The position numbers were made by a program, and so were the translations under genes. A stretch of 64,000 bases of DNA from Magallana angulata. Taxonomy: Eukaryota > Mollusca > Bivalvia > Ostreida > Ostreidae. The stretch covers positions 57,587,290-57,651,289 of the forward strand of contig NC_069115.1 of assembly GCF_025612915.1 (NCBI RefSeq), given 5' to 3'. Shown here in pieces: positions 10,863-22,760 of this stretch. Each line of letters opens with the position of its first letter. Position 1 is the first letter of the stretch. The notes beneath the pieces were generated by a model. The model made no database searches, was not told the origin of the DNA, and saw nothing but the letters and a program-made list of their open reading frames with translations.

Positions 10863-11429
10863 CGAACATGAAATTAGGGAAATCTATATAAAAGAATGAG
10901 GAAGTGTGTTCATTATAGACCGGAAGTGTTTCACTAAACATTAACACTTGAAATCCAGTTTTTCGAAATCCACCGATAACAATATAGGTATTAAATTATG
11001 TCTTTTTAAGATTATCTTATGTAACCTTGACTCATTCATTGTTAATGTTTTCTCTCAAATCTATGAAAATTAAGCAGATTAAAAGAAATATAAACTCCAT
11101 ACTAAGGCAGTGCTCATCGGTAACCGGATTTAATCAAACTTTCGTGCCTAGGTTTTTATTCAGTTTAGGTAGACATGAGGATCGGTGTGTGTTTCAAACG
11201 ACACGTTCCTCAATTTTATGTAACTTTTTCCAGGAATTTGTTATTGATTTACTACTTCTTTGACAAGCTTTCTTGCAAAATATTAGGATACCTTACCAGG
11301 CATTTCTGCAAAATACCATAGTATGCAATCTCCTATATAATCTTTTTGAAAATACACTTGAATTTCTGGTATAAAAATTAAAAAAAAATATACAGCACAG
11401 GAAAATTCACTATATTGGAACTTCACTGG
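10863..11429. other. GMC 3' UTR region, no further gene
   Basis: Sequence after the GMC stop codon. No AATAAA close to the stop was found; the first clear one downstream on this strand is at about 11945. No other gene is supported here. Confidence 0.4.
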
Positions 11430-11512
11430 GGCCGGTGCTTGAACTCACGACCTATGAAACCTGCGCTCCTAGCAGGGAGAGGCCACCGCTCTAACCACTT
11501 GGCCATCAAGGC
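11430..11512 (-). pseudogene. tRNA-like relic (SINE-type head)
   Basis: On the minus strand the sequence has a recognisable A box (TGGCCAAGTGGTTAGAGCGG) and a B-box-like GAGTTCAAGCA with tRNA-like spacing. The acceptor ends do not pair (GCCTTGA against CGGCCCC) and the T stem is poor, so it should not be a working tRNA. It is best read as a tRNA-derived SINE head or tRNA pseudogene. Confidence 0.45.
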
Positions 11513-13615
11513 ATATAACTATATTTAAATAAAATTTCAATCAAATTAAAAATGATTTTAAATAATAATAATTTTAGTGGAACTCTTTATCACGAGGATA
11601 TACAAAAAAAAGATGCTTGAGGAACGTGTCATCTGAACTTAAAAAAACCATAGAGCATGAATCAGGTAACTAAATAAGACTGGTAACGAGAACTGTTTCT
11701 TTTTATTATGCTTGTTTTTCTCAGAAACCAATCATGTATGTATTGTATCATGTATCATATCAAGAAAATGAAAGAAGAATAACTCATGTGAGTGTTTAAA
11801 GGGAGAAAGTTTTTTTAATGTTGCATACCTGAATGAGTAATTGCCGAGTAAATCCGATGAACTACCTGTATCTATATGTCACTGTGTATGATGGTAACTT
11901 GTTTTGCATGATGGAACTGTGTGGCTTGTACACGTGAGTGAAATAATAAAAACATATATCTTGTGTGCAGTTTCTCTACTTATATGTTAGAATATATTTT
12001 AAAAACAAATTACATAAGTACGGGTCATTTTGACATGACGATGCATGGGTTTTTGGGTCAGAATCAGTTTCAATTTGTATTTAAGAATATATTACATCAA
12101 AAGTATAATTTCATTTTTCTTGTACACCTACAGAGTATTACGGATATAGAGAGTCCCATAGTCTCGGTTCACTACCACTGTCTATCATTCGTCCTCATTT
12201 GTATGATTGATACTGATGAAGTAGATCAATCAAGCCACAGATCCGGCCTCTCAAGCATGGTGAATGTTAGTCATTATAGCTCTCTATCACAAAGCATCAC
12301 ACAAAGTCTACACCACACGTGTTACATTTCATATGACCAAAACCACCAAAACAAAGCCTTGTTGTAATCCGACAGTAACACTGTAGTTATTGTACATGTA
12401 CTATTAATCATTAACCAAAACATGAACTGCAGTTTTTAGTGGAGGAGTCAATGATAGAAATAACTATTATCCATTGCTACATAACTTGGTTAACTGTTTT
12501 AACTTTGTCAATTCTAAAAACTGGAAACTAGCCTGTTTTCATATTCATGTCAAATCGGTTTGTATATCGAAAGTCCATCTAGATACAGCGTATAAACTTT
12601 ATCTATTTGTCACCTGTATAAATCTATACATTTAGATTGTTGAAAACAAAATATAGCTTGCATTATTTGGCTGTTGTAAAATAAAATTGAATATAAACTT
12701 GAAAAGTACATACATGTAGTTATCAAATAAAGTGAAGTGTTTAAATATGACACACTTTTCACTAATTTAAAAGCATGCATGTACATGTACTACAAAATTT
12801 TGAAAATGATTTACAAAAATGTAATTGTTTTGCTAAAGGTACTGTCATGTATAAGAACGTGAAAGTATTATAAACGCACAGAAAACTACGTGTAAATAAA
12901 TAAGTACAGTAAATTTGACAAATTAGAGGTTGAGTGGACATTGCAGATAAAAACTACAACCAGTTATCAAGGAAAATACATAAAAAATTTAATAAGGATA
13001 AAAAGAAATCGAAGGAAATCCCGTAGGCACAAGAAAGCAAACTTGTGCTAAATAAAGTGACTAAATGACACAAATGTTACATGTATATTTACTGCAATGT
13101 ATAAACATAGAAAGAAGAAGAGAATATTGGAGTAAAATTGAAAAAAAAGAGTCGAAGCTTCAATATGAATTAATGGGTGGAAAGATGGCGTCAACTTCTC
13201 GGTATCAAAAATCCACAAGGACAACTACAATAAAGAGAAAACATAACTTCAATATACAACTGCACCAAAGCTGTGTTAGATATTTTTATAATGTTCATAA
13301 ATACAGGTAGCGTTGTAACAACCTCTAGTGATACAGAAATTTTACAGAATAAGGTTTCACATTGGTAAAACCACAAACATCAATTTAGGCAACTTCAATG
13401 AGACCAGAGTAAAGCAACAGAGTGAAAACATTTTTTTTTACAAAATGGATGATAACCTTCTGATAAGACAAACATAAGGAAGCCAAATGTTCCTCTACTT
13501 GTTGTAGGAACATTGCATATAAATACTTTTAACTACAACGATAGCAGCGATGTAAAACACCAAAGGAAACAGCTTGCATTTTGTTGTTAAATGAAAGCAA
13601 TATCACCTTTCATTA
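11513..13615. other. Gene-free AT-rich stretch
   Basis: AT-rich sequence with no splice-supported exon or RNA gene. An open frame at 11963-12367 has no initiator ATG and no recognisable domain. AATAAA at about 11945 is the nearest downstream poly(A) signal for the GMC gene. Confidence 0.4.
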
Positions 13616-13699
13616 TATTAATTAAAATTAGATGTTAGATGTGAAGCGAGTAAGCGAGCGGATCAAACATCTAATTTTAATTAGACTGTAATTAACTTT
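13616..13699. repeat. Short foldback flanked by 10-bp direct repeats
   Basis: The arms TTAAAATTAGATGTT and AACATCTAATTTTAA face each other. The block is bracketed by perfect 10-bp direct repeats CCTTTCATTA at 13606-13615 and 13700-13709, which look like a target-site duplication. The arm sequence resembles that of the foldback at 21349-21455. It has the look of a tiny MITE; 9-11-bp duplications are typical of Mutator-type elements. Confidence 0.55.
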
Positions 13700-13709
13700 C
13701 CTTTCATTA

Positions 13710-14838
13710 ACGGATGGTATTAAATAATTCAAATTCCAATTTGATGCATTTGACAAAAGATGATTTCACTTATTAAAAATAGGTTGGAAATGTTCCGTAA
13801 CACCATTATTACCGGGGTATAAATATTTTTTTCACGACACTTTCGAGGTTAAGATATTTGAAAGGCAAGGATAAATTTAGAAACACAACGCTTACACAGA
13901 ATTTCGAAAAAGAACTTATTGGTATTTTGATAAAAGCAGTGTAGCAAAGGAAGCAATGAATTCCCATGAAGTGACTATTTTAGTGAAGGAAAAGATAATT
14001 ATCTAACAACAAATAAAACGGCTATCATTATTGAAATAGTATATATAACTAATATACAATATTGTCAACCAAAATGGTTACGAAAGAAATATCATTACTT
14101 TGCTATAAAGATAAATACACTGTAAAATATCTGTTTGGCAACTTAAGTACATATAAATACAAAATGTGAATAGGGAAAAAACTCAGGGAAAGTAATTATG
14201 GGTTCTGATTTATTATATTACAAAAGAAAACTTTACAACTAAAAACATAGGTTTCATGATGAATATAAAATATCTAGATTCTAAAACAAGTGCATTGAAG
14301 AACTAAAAACGTTGGCTATGAATTTGGGAAAAAAATATAGTCAAAGAATTCTTTCAGACAGCAAGAAATGATAATATTGTAACCTTTAAAGTAAAAAATG
14401 AAATTCACTTTTTTATTTACTAATGGTTCATTGCAAATTAAATTGAAAAAAGAAGTAACCTCTTGTACGATACTTAAACGATAAAAGAAAATTACATGTC
14501 ACTTTACAAATAAAGACTTAATCATATGATTAATGATCATTTGATAGTATGACTTATCAGAAGATTTCAAAAAGTATTTTGCTAGCTATGAAAAATGCAA
14601 AAAGCAACTAGATTTTTTTCAAAATATGGATAGTTAAGCCAAATAAATGGCTCATCAGATACAAAAATAATATAAATACAATAAAAGAAATGATATTAGC
14701 AATACATGTGTTAGATGCATCACAGTTTTATCTATACATCTATTACACATTTCTGAGTGATTCTGTGTAGTATATATATAAAACTTTTCTTACCCCACTA
14801 TTGTAATATAATTTATTTTCTGTTTTAAAAGTTCACTC
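13710..14838. other. Gene-free AT-rich stretch
   Basis: Nothing beyond AT-rich intergenic DNA was seen up to the first tRNA-Asp gene. Confidence 0.4.
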
Positions 14839-14910
14839 CTCCCCGGCGGGGAATCGAACCCCGGTCTCCCGCGTGACAGGCGGGGATACTTACCACTATA
14901 CTACCGAGGA
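14839..14910 (-). tRNA. tRNA-Asp(GUC), copy 1
   Basis: A 72-nt cloverleaf on the minus strand without an intron. The acceptor TCCTCGG pairs with CCGGGGA, the discriminator base is G, the anticodon stem CCCGC/GCGGG encloses CTGTCAC with anticodon GTC, and the T arm is CCGGGGTTCGATTCCCCG. A TTTT run shortly downstream on the minus strand can end Pol III transcription. All four copies in the window match closely and share orientation. Confidence 0.97.
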
Positions 14911-15444
14911 GTTACCACTCATATTAGTGTACAGAATATAAGAGTTGGTGCATCCACATGTATACATTTACATAGCGTATGGTATAATTTGACAGTAATA
15001 TTAATAGCATACAAACCTTACACACAAATAATTAAATAAATACGTTTTTTATTATCAAATAGTATATTAACTTAATGCGGCTTAAGTTTTATCACCTTGG
15101 TGAAATTAGTTTTAAGGCAGAAAAATGAAACTGATACTGATACATGTACTAGTAAATCAACAATAAAAAACATATAACAGTGCGACATTTAAGTCCGGAC
15201 ACGACACAGTCCGGACTTTTAGCTACATCCCATCTACAATCCCACTAAAATCCCATGGGAGAAAAAGTACTGTTGGATAAATTGTCCCATGTGGGAAGAA
15301 AAATTCCACCATTGTTAAAAGATTACTTCAAATATTATGATGGTCAAATATATACATGTATTTTTCGAAATATGAAAACGGTAATTTAAGGTTCAAATTT
15401 TATATACATTTTCCATATAAACACCCCGAGGTGTACCAAACCAT

Positions 15445-15779
15445 TTAAGGTGGAATAACACCTGGAAATAGTCACTCAAATTATCAGGAAAGTTTTTGGT
15501 AATGAAAGATATAATGATAAACTGTACAACTGTCAAATAAGCGAAAAATTTGCAGTTTGGGGGAAAAAATGAATATCTAAAATAATTATTCCAGTTAAGT
15601 AACAACAAAAGCCCATGCGTGATTCGAACTCGGGATGTATGGATCACAAGTCCGACACTTTATCCATACGGCTATGGACTAAGTTACATTTTTCAGTCCA
15701 TAAAATCCTTTTAATAAAACGAAATGTCGTTTCGATCAGCGGTCAGCCATTTTGTAATGATGTGTTATTCCACCTTTAA
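15445..15779. mobile_element. TTAA inverted-repeat element with tRNA-like core, copy 1
   Basis: The ends are TTAAGGTGGAATAACACC (from 15445) and its near-inverse at about 15759-15779 (reverse complement TTAAAGGTGGAATAACACA). Inside, on the minus strand at about 15603-15675, is a tRNA-like unit with the B box GAGTTCGAATC (15621-15631), a GUG-type anticodon region (CTTGTGATC) and an A-box-like TAGCCGTATGG. A second member with the same plan is at 62850-63169. The family is non-autonomous and combines transposon-like ends with a possible Pol III promoter. Confidence 0.6.
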
Positions 15780-15838
15780 CAAATACAGCACGTCTTAAGT
15801 TAAATACATGTAAGAAAGGTACATGAAAAAATGTGCTC

Positions 15839-15910
15839 CTCCCCGGCGGGGAATCGAACCCCGGTCTCCCGCGTGACAGGCGGGGATACTCACCACTATA
15901 CTACCGAGGA
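15839..15910 (-). tRNA. tRNA-Asp(GUC), copy 2
   Basis: The same 72-nt cloverleaf as copy 1, differing by one D-arm base (GGTGAGTAT instead of GGTAAGTAT). The GGTGAGTAT form is the one seen in vertebrate tRNA-Asp, so this copy may hold the ancestral state. On the minus strand a run of six T follows within about 15 nt of the 3' end and can act as terminator. It lies about 1.0 kb from copy 1 in the same orientation. Confidence 0.97.
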
Positions 15911-16985
15911 GTTATCGCTAATATGTATATTGTATTATTATAACTTGTAAAATTAAACACCTTTATAATAAATAATGTTTGCTAACGACAAAAATTTAAA
16001 TGTGATACAAAGATTTCCATACATTAACATCTTATTAACATGAGTTTCAAAGGATAAAAAAACCAATAATGACACGTCTAAGCTAAAATAAAGACATTTA
16101 GCGAGGGTGTATTTAAAAATTGATTAGGTATTAGAAAAAACATATGCGCTTATAATCATTCAAATCATAAATGATGTTTCACTTAGGTAGTTTTAACGCA
16201 AATACAAAAATTTTAAAAAGGACCAGTGTGTGTTTGATTTGCTTTGCTTTTGCATATACGTGTTTGTTAGTACTCGTAAATATCATGATGCATGACGCAC
16301 TTTATGATATTTTGTAAATGTAAGGTGAATTAAATATAAATAATAAGTCATATAAAAGTAAACAAAAACATTGTCTAGCTGATGTAATCGTAAAGAAACA
16401 TATTTATTCTAAAAAGCACAATCCCTTTAATACTTATTCTACTACAGTTATTGCCAAGATCAAAGAGATGCCGCGGACATTATTCTCCAATATACCACGA
16501 ACGTCATCAGTAAATTATCAGATCAGAAATACCTATTTGTCTCGCACTGATCATGAAAGTACAACTTCAAACCGTAAAAAGTTTTAAAACCATGTCAATT
16601 TCACGTGTTAGTTCCAGTCAAAATGATGTGTATTGCCTCAAATGTTTATTTTTAAATGATCAACGCGGCTGTTCTTAGGACCTCTCCAGCACACTTTCAC
16701 TGCGTGATTTTACATAAAATATATAGCCTAACGTGTAGTAGTAATAATCGTATTAAATTGCCCTTAAAATATTAGGAATATAACTCAAATATATTTAATT
16801 AATAAGTGAAGAGTATTAAAAATCCAAAGAAAAATTCTGTTGTCCGTATGTGATTCCTTTGATCGATACACATGTAAACATTACTAACAAAACCGTTGGG
16901 GCTACACTGAACAGCCGTCAAAATGACCTAGATCGTCTCTCTATAGGAGAAACAAACTGTAGAAATACTGGGCTGTAAGTAGAAT
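15911..16985. other. Gene-free stretch
   Basis: AT-rich intergenic DNA with no supported gene or clear repeat. Confidence 0.4.
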
Positions 16986-17156
16986 AGAAATAAAGTTCTT
17001 GTTTTCGTGAATGTTGCAGGATAACCTCCTCGGTCTCAAAATGTTGTTTGAAATATAAAAGCCTCGGCTAACGCCTCGGCTTTCATATTTCAAAACAACA
17101 TTTCTTAACCTTGGAGGTTATTCTGCAACATTCACGATAACTCGTACTTTATTTCT
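16986..17156. repeat. 171-bp foldback (long inverted repeat)
   Basis: The arms match over most of their length: AGAAATAAAGT at 16986-16996 faces ACTTTATTTCT at 17146-17156, and CGTGAATGTTGCAGGATAACC (from 17006) faces GGTTATTCTGCAACATTCACG (to 17136) with a single mismatch. At the tip GCCTCGGC occurs twice around TAAC. This is a foldback or MITE-type element; no clean flanking duplication was found. Confidence 0.6.
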
Positions 17157-18928
17157 TAAGTATTCTCATATTCTCAGTATTGCCTCTTAGTATTATCAAC
17201 GTTAAAGAGGCATGATCACGATTTCGTTCAGTGTGGTTAAAACAATACCCCTGACACTCGTCAGGGTCTGACAGGTATTGATGGGAGGTCATCTTCACGC
17301 GACCTTTGGTTTTTGCTGCTTTGGAAAATAGAATGGAACTCGTCAAAAGGAGATAAAAAGTTAACTCATACTTGTTTCTATGTTTCCAGTATTGAAGAGT
17401 TACATCTCTCCAGAAACAGAAAAAGAATGTCATTGGTTGGGGTATATGTAAATTAAAATTATGCAGAGGTCGTTTGAAGATTAATTCCTTGTTATCTCAA
17501 CAGAGCTCAGGGCATGTTTTTGTTTTGTTTACATTTTGAATGTTGAAAAGAGCGTTCAATGTTTAGAATTAAAATGAATTTTACAAACGCTAGGAGCTGT
17601 TTATTTATGTTGAAAACCAATAATCAGATAGAGAAAAATCGGCTAGAAAATACTCTACTGGTATATTGAAACAAGGAAAACAAAGCAAGCCTTGTTTACA
17701 TAAAATGGGAGCTCTGCATCTTGCTTATAACTCTAAGACATACACCGAAATTTTTGTTGATCATTAGAAACGCATTACGAAAGCATTGTAAATAATAAGA
17801 TTAGCCACATAAGATAAAATAAAAATCGTTACCATGCCCCTTATATGATAAGAGATTTCAAGTTTTTTTAATTTAAAGTTTAAAGTCTAATGATGATATC
17901 GGATATATCCTGGAATTGCAAATTATCTTTAAAAGATATATTTTTGATTTCGAAAGTTATAGAAAGAAAGGATGACCAGAAAAGTTGTCTTTGATTAACA
18001 TATAAAAAAAATCCATCACCATGCTTTCATAAAAGAATTTACATGTTTCTTCAAACAATACAAAAACTATTTAACAAACAATTAGTGTTACTGAAAAGGG
18101 TTCAAACACATCCATAAGGTTTAAAATATACAAATTATTTACTGTGATAAAATTGTTGTATTTAATATTATAATACTAGTATCAAATAGCGGTAGCATTG
18201 ACGGATTTATTTTTTTTTTTAAGTAAATTTCAATCAAATAAGGTTCGTGCTGAATTGAAGCTACCACAAATGTACAAAAATCTATGTCGATACAGATGTC
18301 TTTTTACATATTGTTAAATGTGAAATCAAAAGAACCTTTTGAAAGCTGTCTGGTATAAGCTGGATGCTAGCTCATTTCTTTATAAAAACAAAAGACAATT
18401 TGTACAATTACAACTGTAACATATTCTATATTTCTTATGTATTTTTATACATTATATTTCTGTTTTCCGTGTGATCTTTTTGTGTATATCAACATAATAT
18501 TAAAACATGCTTGGTATAATGATGTGTGAACAAAACAAAATTGAGTTATCCTTCTTATATTATTTGGTAATGATGATTTAATTAGAAAAAAAAACCTATT
18601 AAAACCAGAAAAGTTTATATTATATAATTCGTATTCAATACAAATTATAAATCTAAGTTTTGTTTTTAAAAAAGGAGAGAGAAAATGCTTCAAATATATT
18701 TGGCAATTATTTGTGTTCCTTTATACGGTATGAATAGTTTATTCCAGTTGAAATAAAGAAATTCAACACATCATAACATAACTACATTGCCCTTTAATAT
18801 CGCATTTCTTTTTTATGTCTAAAACAAGCTTATTCAAAGTCAAATTTAATTTTAAAATTTTTCATTTAAATTTTGTGTTCAATTAAAGTGTCATTTTCTT
18901 TATTGCAGCAGATAATAACGTTCACATG

Positions 18929-18973
<45 letters not shown>

Positions 18974-19523
18974 TCTACATTCAAAACACAGAGAATTATC
19001 TGTCTACTTGTAATTTAATCGTGTCTAGATGCAAATTACGATTTTGCAGAGAATTGTATTCGAAGATGAGTAAATTTATTCACTTATGCCAGTATCTGAC
19101 ATCAAATATGCAAAATGCAGCCAAATAATTTTGACTTGCATCTTATTTTATGTCAACATGTGAGTTATTCATGTTAAAGTGCAACTTATATTCGTCAATT
19201 TGCCAGTAGTTAAATTATGCCTTATCCCAAAATACTGCCTTTGAACATATTAAAGTTATATCGGATGGAGTTGTCATTAGGTTGCATATTTACATAATGT
19301 TCTTGCATTTGAACATACATATCTTGCATTTTGACATAATTTACTTGCATGTCTTCATAAATAAGTCGCATGTTGACAGAATGAAGTCGCATCCCAACAT
19401 AAGTATGTTATATCTTGCATGTGTGAGGTACAATATCATTGGCGTAAGTAAGTAAATAAAACAATTTTGAACAGAGTGTCTAAATTGATCAGTAAATTGT
19501 ATGTCAGCAAAATTTTCATGCAT
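17157..19523. other. Gene-free stretch with a 40-A run
   Basis: No gene was supported. A homopolymer of 40 A occupies 18932-18971. It is not preceded by a recognisable retrotransposed gene or SINE, so it is reported only as a simple repeat. Confidence 0.4.
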
Positions 19524-20090
19524 GTTCAAGTTCAAGTTCAAGTTCAGTTTATTCGCTCAAACCAAATAATTTAATACAAGAGGAACATATATATAATACA
19601 CACAAGTACAAATCGTCAGAAGTACATACAAACAGGTATATTTTCATACAGGGAAAACATATAAATAAAAAAGGACAGACTATAGAATCACTACTTATGA
19701 AAGATTTTGGTATAAAGGATCATAATAGGAAAACAACTAAGAGGAGCAGACAGCATCAAAAATATTTGAAATAAATACACACAATTTTCTTAGCGATTTA
19801 CAATTGCAATTAGTCATGAGTTCAGAAAATTAAAAAAAAAATTTGGTCTTTTCCAATATTTTGTGTTTAGGTATTTTTTCCTTATTTCTTCTAGTGCCGA
19901 ACATTCTAAAATATAATGAAATTCATCACCAATGAGACCTTTATTACACAAAAGACATAACCTCTCATTCAAAGGAATGTTATACCATCTGCCTGTCTCT
20001 ACAGGAAAACGATGGTTTGATGTACGAAATTTAATGAATTTTTTTCTTAGTTTTACAGGTGAAATATCAAGATACTGTGCATGTTGACAT
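19524..20090 (-). mobile_element. 5'-truncated LINE, 3' end only
   Basis: On the minus strand, about 19840-20090 encodes the typical end of a LINE ORF2. It contains FRTSNHRFPVETGRWYNIP followed by a zinc-knuckle-like C-x2-C-x9-H-x4-C (RLCLLC, then DEFHYILEC). A short 3' UTR follows, ending in GAATAAACTGAACTTGAA and (CTTGAA)n repeats at 19524-19545, a tail style found in several LINE clades. Everything upstream of the terminal domain is missing, which fits the common 5' truncation during insertion. The clade was not assigned. Confidence 0.75.
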
Positions 20091-20781
20091 TATCCTCTTG
20101 AGTGTGGACATTAATTAAACTTGGCAGTAATATGCCACTATTCTTTTTATATTGTTCGATGTGTAAATACAGAGTGTTTTATGAGGATTGTACCATTGTA
20201 TCGCTGAGCACCAAATATGCATCTTGAATCGTTTTCTCTTGTGGGAGGTTTTCCCGTAAAAATATTTTTAAAAGTGATGAGAAAATCGACGGTAAGTACT
20301 TTCAAAAGGGAATAACCAAATGAGTTTTTAACAGCTGTATGCATTTTAATGACGATCTGTGATTGATTCGCTTTTGTCTGGGTGTCTAAAGTCATTGAAA
20401 ATAGAAGTTAAAGTATGTTGAACTGGACACAGAACACTGTTCAAAATAGTAAATGTACGGATACTTTTGATACTCTTAATTATTATTAAAAAGAAGTACA
20501 AAAACGTTATAAGAAATCAAAGTACTGAAGTACTGACGGGAGTTGATTTTATCGATTGTTATTTATTTTGAAATCAACGCTATGTTATTTTGCATGGCAA
20601 GTAAATTCCTCTAAGTATTTGAATTACGCACATTTTTATAATATGAATCCTACAGGAATTTCGTGAAAATCCAATATCAATCATGTTGTGTAATATTCAA
20701 AAAATTATTCCATCAAACTACGTATTAGTAATCAAAATATTTATAAGAAATTGTATGGATCCAAGCAAAATTGAACTCTAC
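20091..20781. other. Gene-free stretch
   Basis: No supported gene or repeat. The boundary with the LINE fragment is approximate. Confidence 0.35.
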
Positions 20782-20881
20782 TCTCGTTCAACCAGACTCT
20801 CAGCTGTATCCGTAAATCTCCAACAAGCAAGAGAGACTCTATGAGATTTACAGAGACACCCGAGCGTCTGGTTGAACGAGA
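20782..20881. repeat. 100-bp foldback
   Basis: TCTCGTTCAACCAGAC (20782-20797) is matched exactly in inverse orientation by GTCTGGTTGAACGAGA (20866-20881), and inner arms around GTAAATCTC and GAGATTTAC also pair. The flanks AATTGAACTC and TATTGAACGC match at 8 of 10 positions, possibly an aged target duplication. MITE or foldback type. Confidence 0.55.
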
Positions 20882-21348
20882 CTATATTGAACGCTGGCGT
20901 AGGAATACATGAAATGTACGACTTCAATAAATATCAAATTGTTCGCAACATTTAAAATCTGACTATTTTCAATTTTTTATTTGAAAGTCTAGAATGCATA
21001 AATTGGTATTTTTAACGCCTCGTCAGTATTCAATGGTCAAATATCGAGTTACATGCAAGTGTAAGATACAGAGTTTAAAATTCTTTGTTGTAAACAAATC
21101 TATATAGTCTTGTAACTGTTTACGTACGTGTTAATTGGTATGAATTTCAATAAAATGTTGCTTTTTTGTTAATAATAGTTATTACATGTATGAACACATT
21201 GAATCCGTTTATCTTGTTTTTCATCAGCCACTTTAGCAAAGAAATGGATATTTCTTTAGGTTATTCATGACAAATATAAGACTCGAGCTTTGTTTACAAA
21301 ACAATGAATTCTTACCTCTGTATCTCTCTTATGACTTGATTTCTAACA

Positions 21349-21455
21349 ATCTAATTAAAATTTGACTTTTCATCTCGCCCTCTGTTATGTATGGTTATCG
21401 CGATAACAATGTATAATAGAGAGTGAGATGGAAGGTCTAATTTTAATTAGAATGC
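21349..21455. repeat. ~105-bp foldback flanked by 10-bp direct repeats
   Basis: The ends TCTAATTAAAATTTGAC (from 21350) and GGTCTAATTTTAATTAGA (to 21451) are inverted copies. The centre is the perfect palindrome GTTATCGCGATAAC. ATTTCTAACA occurs on both sides (21339-21348 and 21456-21465) as a candidate 10-bp target duplication. The tips resemble those at 13616-13699, suggesting one small family. Confidence 0.55.
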
Positions 21456-21656
21456 ATTTCTAACATCATTGTTTAAAATACACAAGTAAACCATTTTAAA
21501 CATAAAAAATAAGAATAAAAGTTTGATCTCAAATCATGTCTAGGTCCGTTTAAAAACCGCCTAAAAGTGTATTATAATTTTAAATATTTTGCAGAATACT
21601 AATATTATTAATACGTATATCGAGCATAGTCAAACACATAGTAAAAAGAAACATAA

Positions 21657-22739
21657 TGTAAGAGTATGAAAATTGTTGATTTGAATAAATAAATAAAGTT
21701 ATTGTATTATAAATAAATAAAGTCATTGTAATTAATACATCTAAACAGTACACGTATAAAAAGTTAGATCCACCCTTTCTTTTAATTCATACACATGTAC
21801 ATATACCCTTAGGGCAGTACTTGATCATGAGTTGGTCAGTGGATATTTGTGATCTTGGTTTTTATTGGTTGTTTGTGTCAGGTTGAATTTGGTTGGTTTT
21901 TATATTTTGCTTTATGTGTTTTACCGCCAAGTTTGACAATCTTTGTCTGGACATTGACCAGAACAGACTATATATTTATATAGAGAAGTAATTTAATTTT
22001 GGACCAGACCTTACTCTTTTTCTGGTAAGTTATACTAAGTATACTAATATCCTATAACACTTACTATTAATAAATTGATTATCCTATAAATTGCAGAAAA
22101 CATTAATTAAGTCCATGATCACAAACTAATGAGAATGAAAAGATATTTTTTATATGGAATACAGTGTTGATTATAAAGATCAATATTTGGTTTATTTATT
22201 ATAGTATTAATTGATTCTCAAATCAATTGTATATAAGAATTTTATGATGATCAGATATTTGATTAAATTGGTCTTTTATAAGATCAATTAGATTATATTT
22301 CAGTAATAAATATTTTTAGAATTATTTTGTTCGAATTACAGAATCAGTCAATGTCAATTTAATCTCACCACGCAATCGGTGTACGTATTATGAGCCTGTT
22401 CCCATAGAATGGTGAGAAAGTGTTTTCGAATATTTTTTTAATCTGATTAATATATTTTATGACTTATTTTGGAGAAATGTAATTCATGTACATTATAAGA
22501 GTTACCTCCCGCTAAATGTTTAAAGTACAATTATAGTAAGATAATGTAAAAATATTATCTTGATGGAAATACATATATATTGTACTAATGTTATATTTTG
22601 ATATAAATTATATTATTGTTTTATGATATTTCAGGGCTTAAATATACATTGCAAATTTTAAAGTCACTGTGTCCGGATACGAATAAACGAACCATACAGA
22701 TATCTTTGTTGTCAGTTATTATAAACAAAGACTGTAACA
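21657..22739 (+). repeat. 5' LTR of the Gypsy element
   Basis: A 1083-bp direct repeat equal in length to the 3' LTR and apparently identical. It starts TGTAAGAGT and ends CTGTAACA, and it should contain the promoter. Confidence 0.95.
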
Positions 22740-22742
22740 TTT

Positions 22743-22760
22743 TGGCGCCCACGTTGGGAC
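22743..22760 (+). other. Primer-binding site of the Gypsy element
   Basis: TGGCGCCCACGTTGGGAC starts 3 nt after the LTR with TGG, as expected for pairing with a tRNA CCA end. The matching tRNA was not identified. Confidence 0.7.

Noticed and set aside
11963-12367. 134-codon open frame downstream of the GMC gene
   Set aside because: No initiator ATG, no domain and His/Ser/Ile-rich chance composition; no splice-site support.
18932-18971. Poly(A) run as a processed-pseudogene tail
   Set aside because: No coding remnant or target duplication was recognised upstream.
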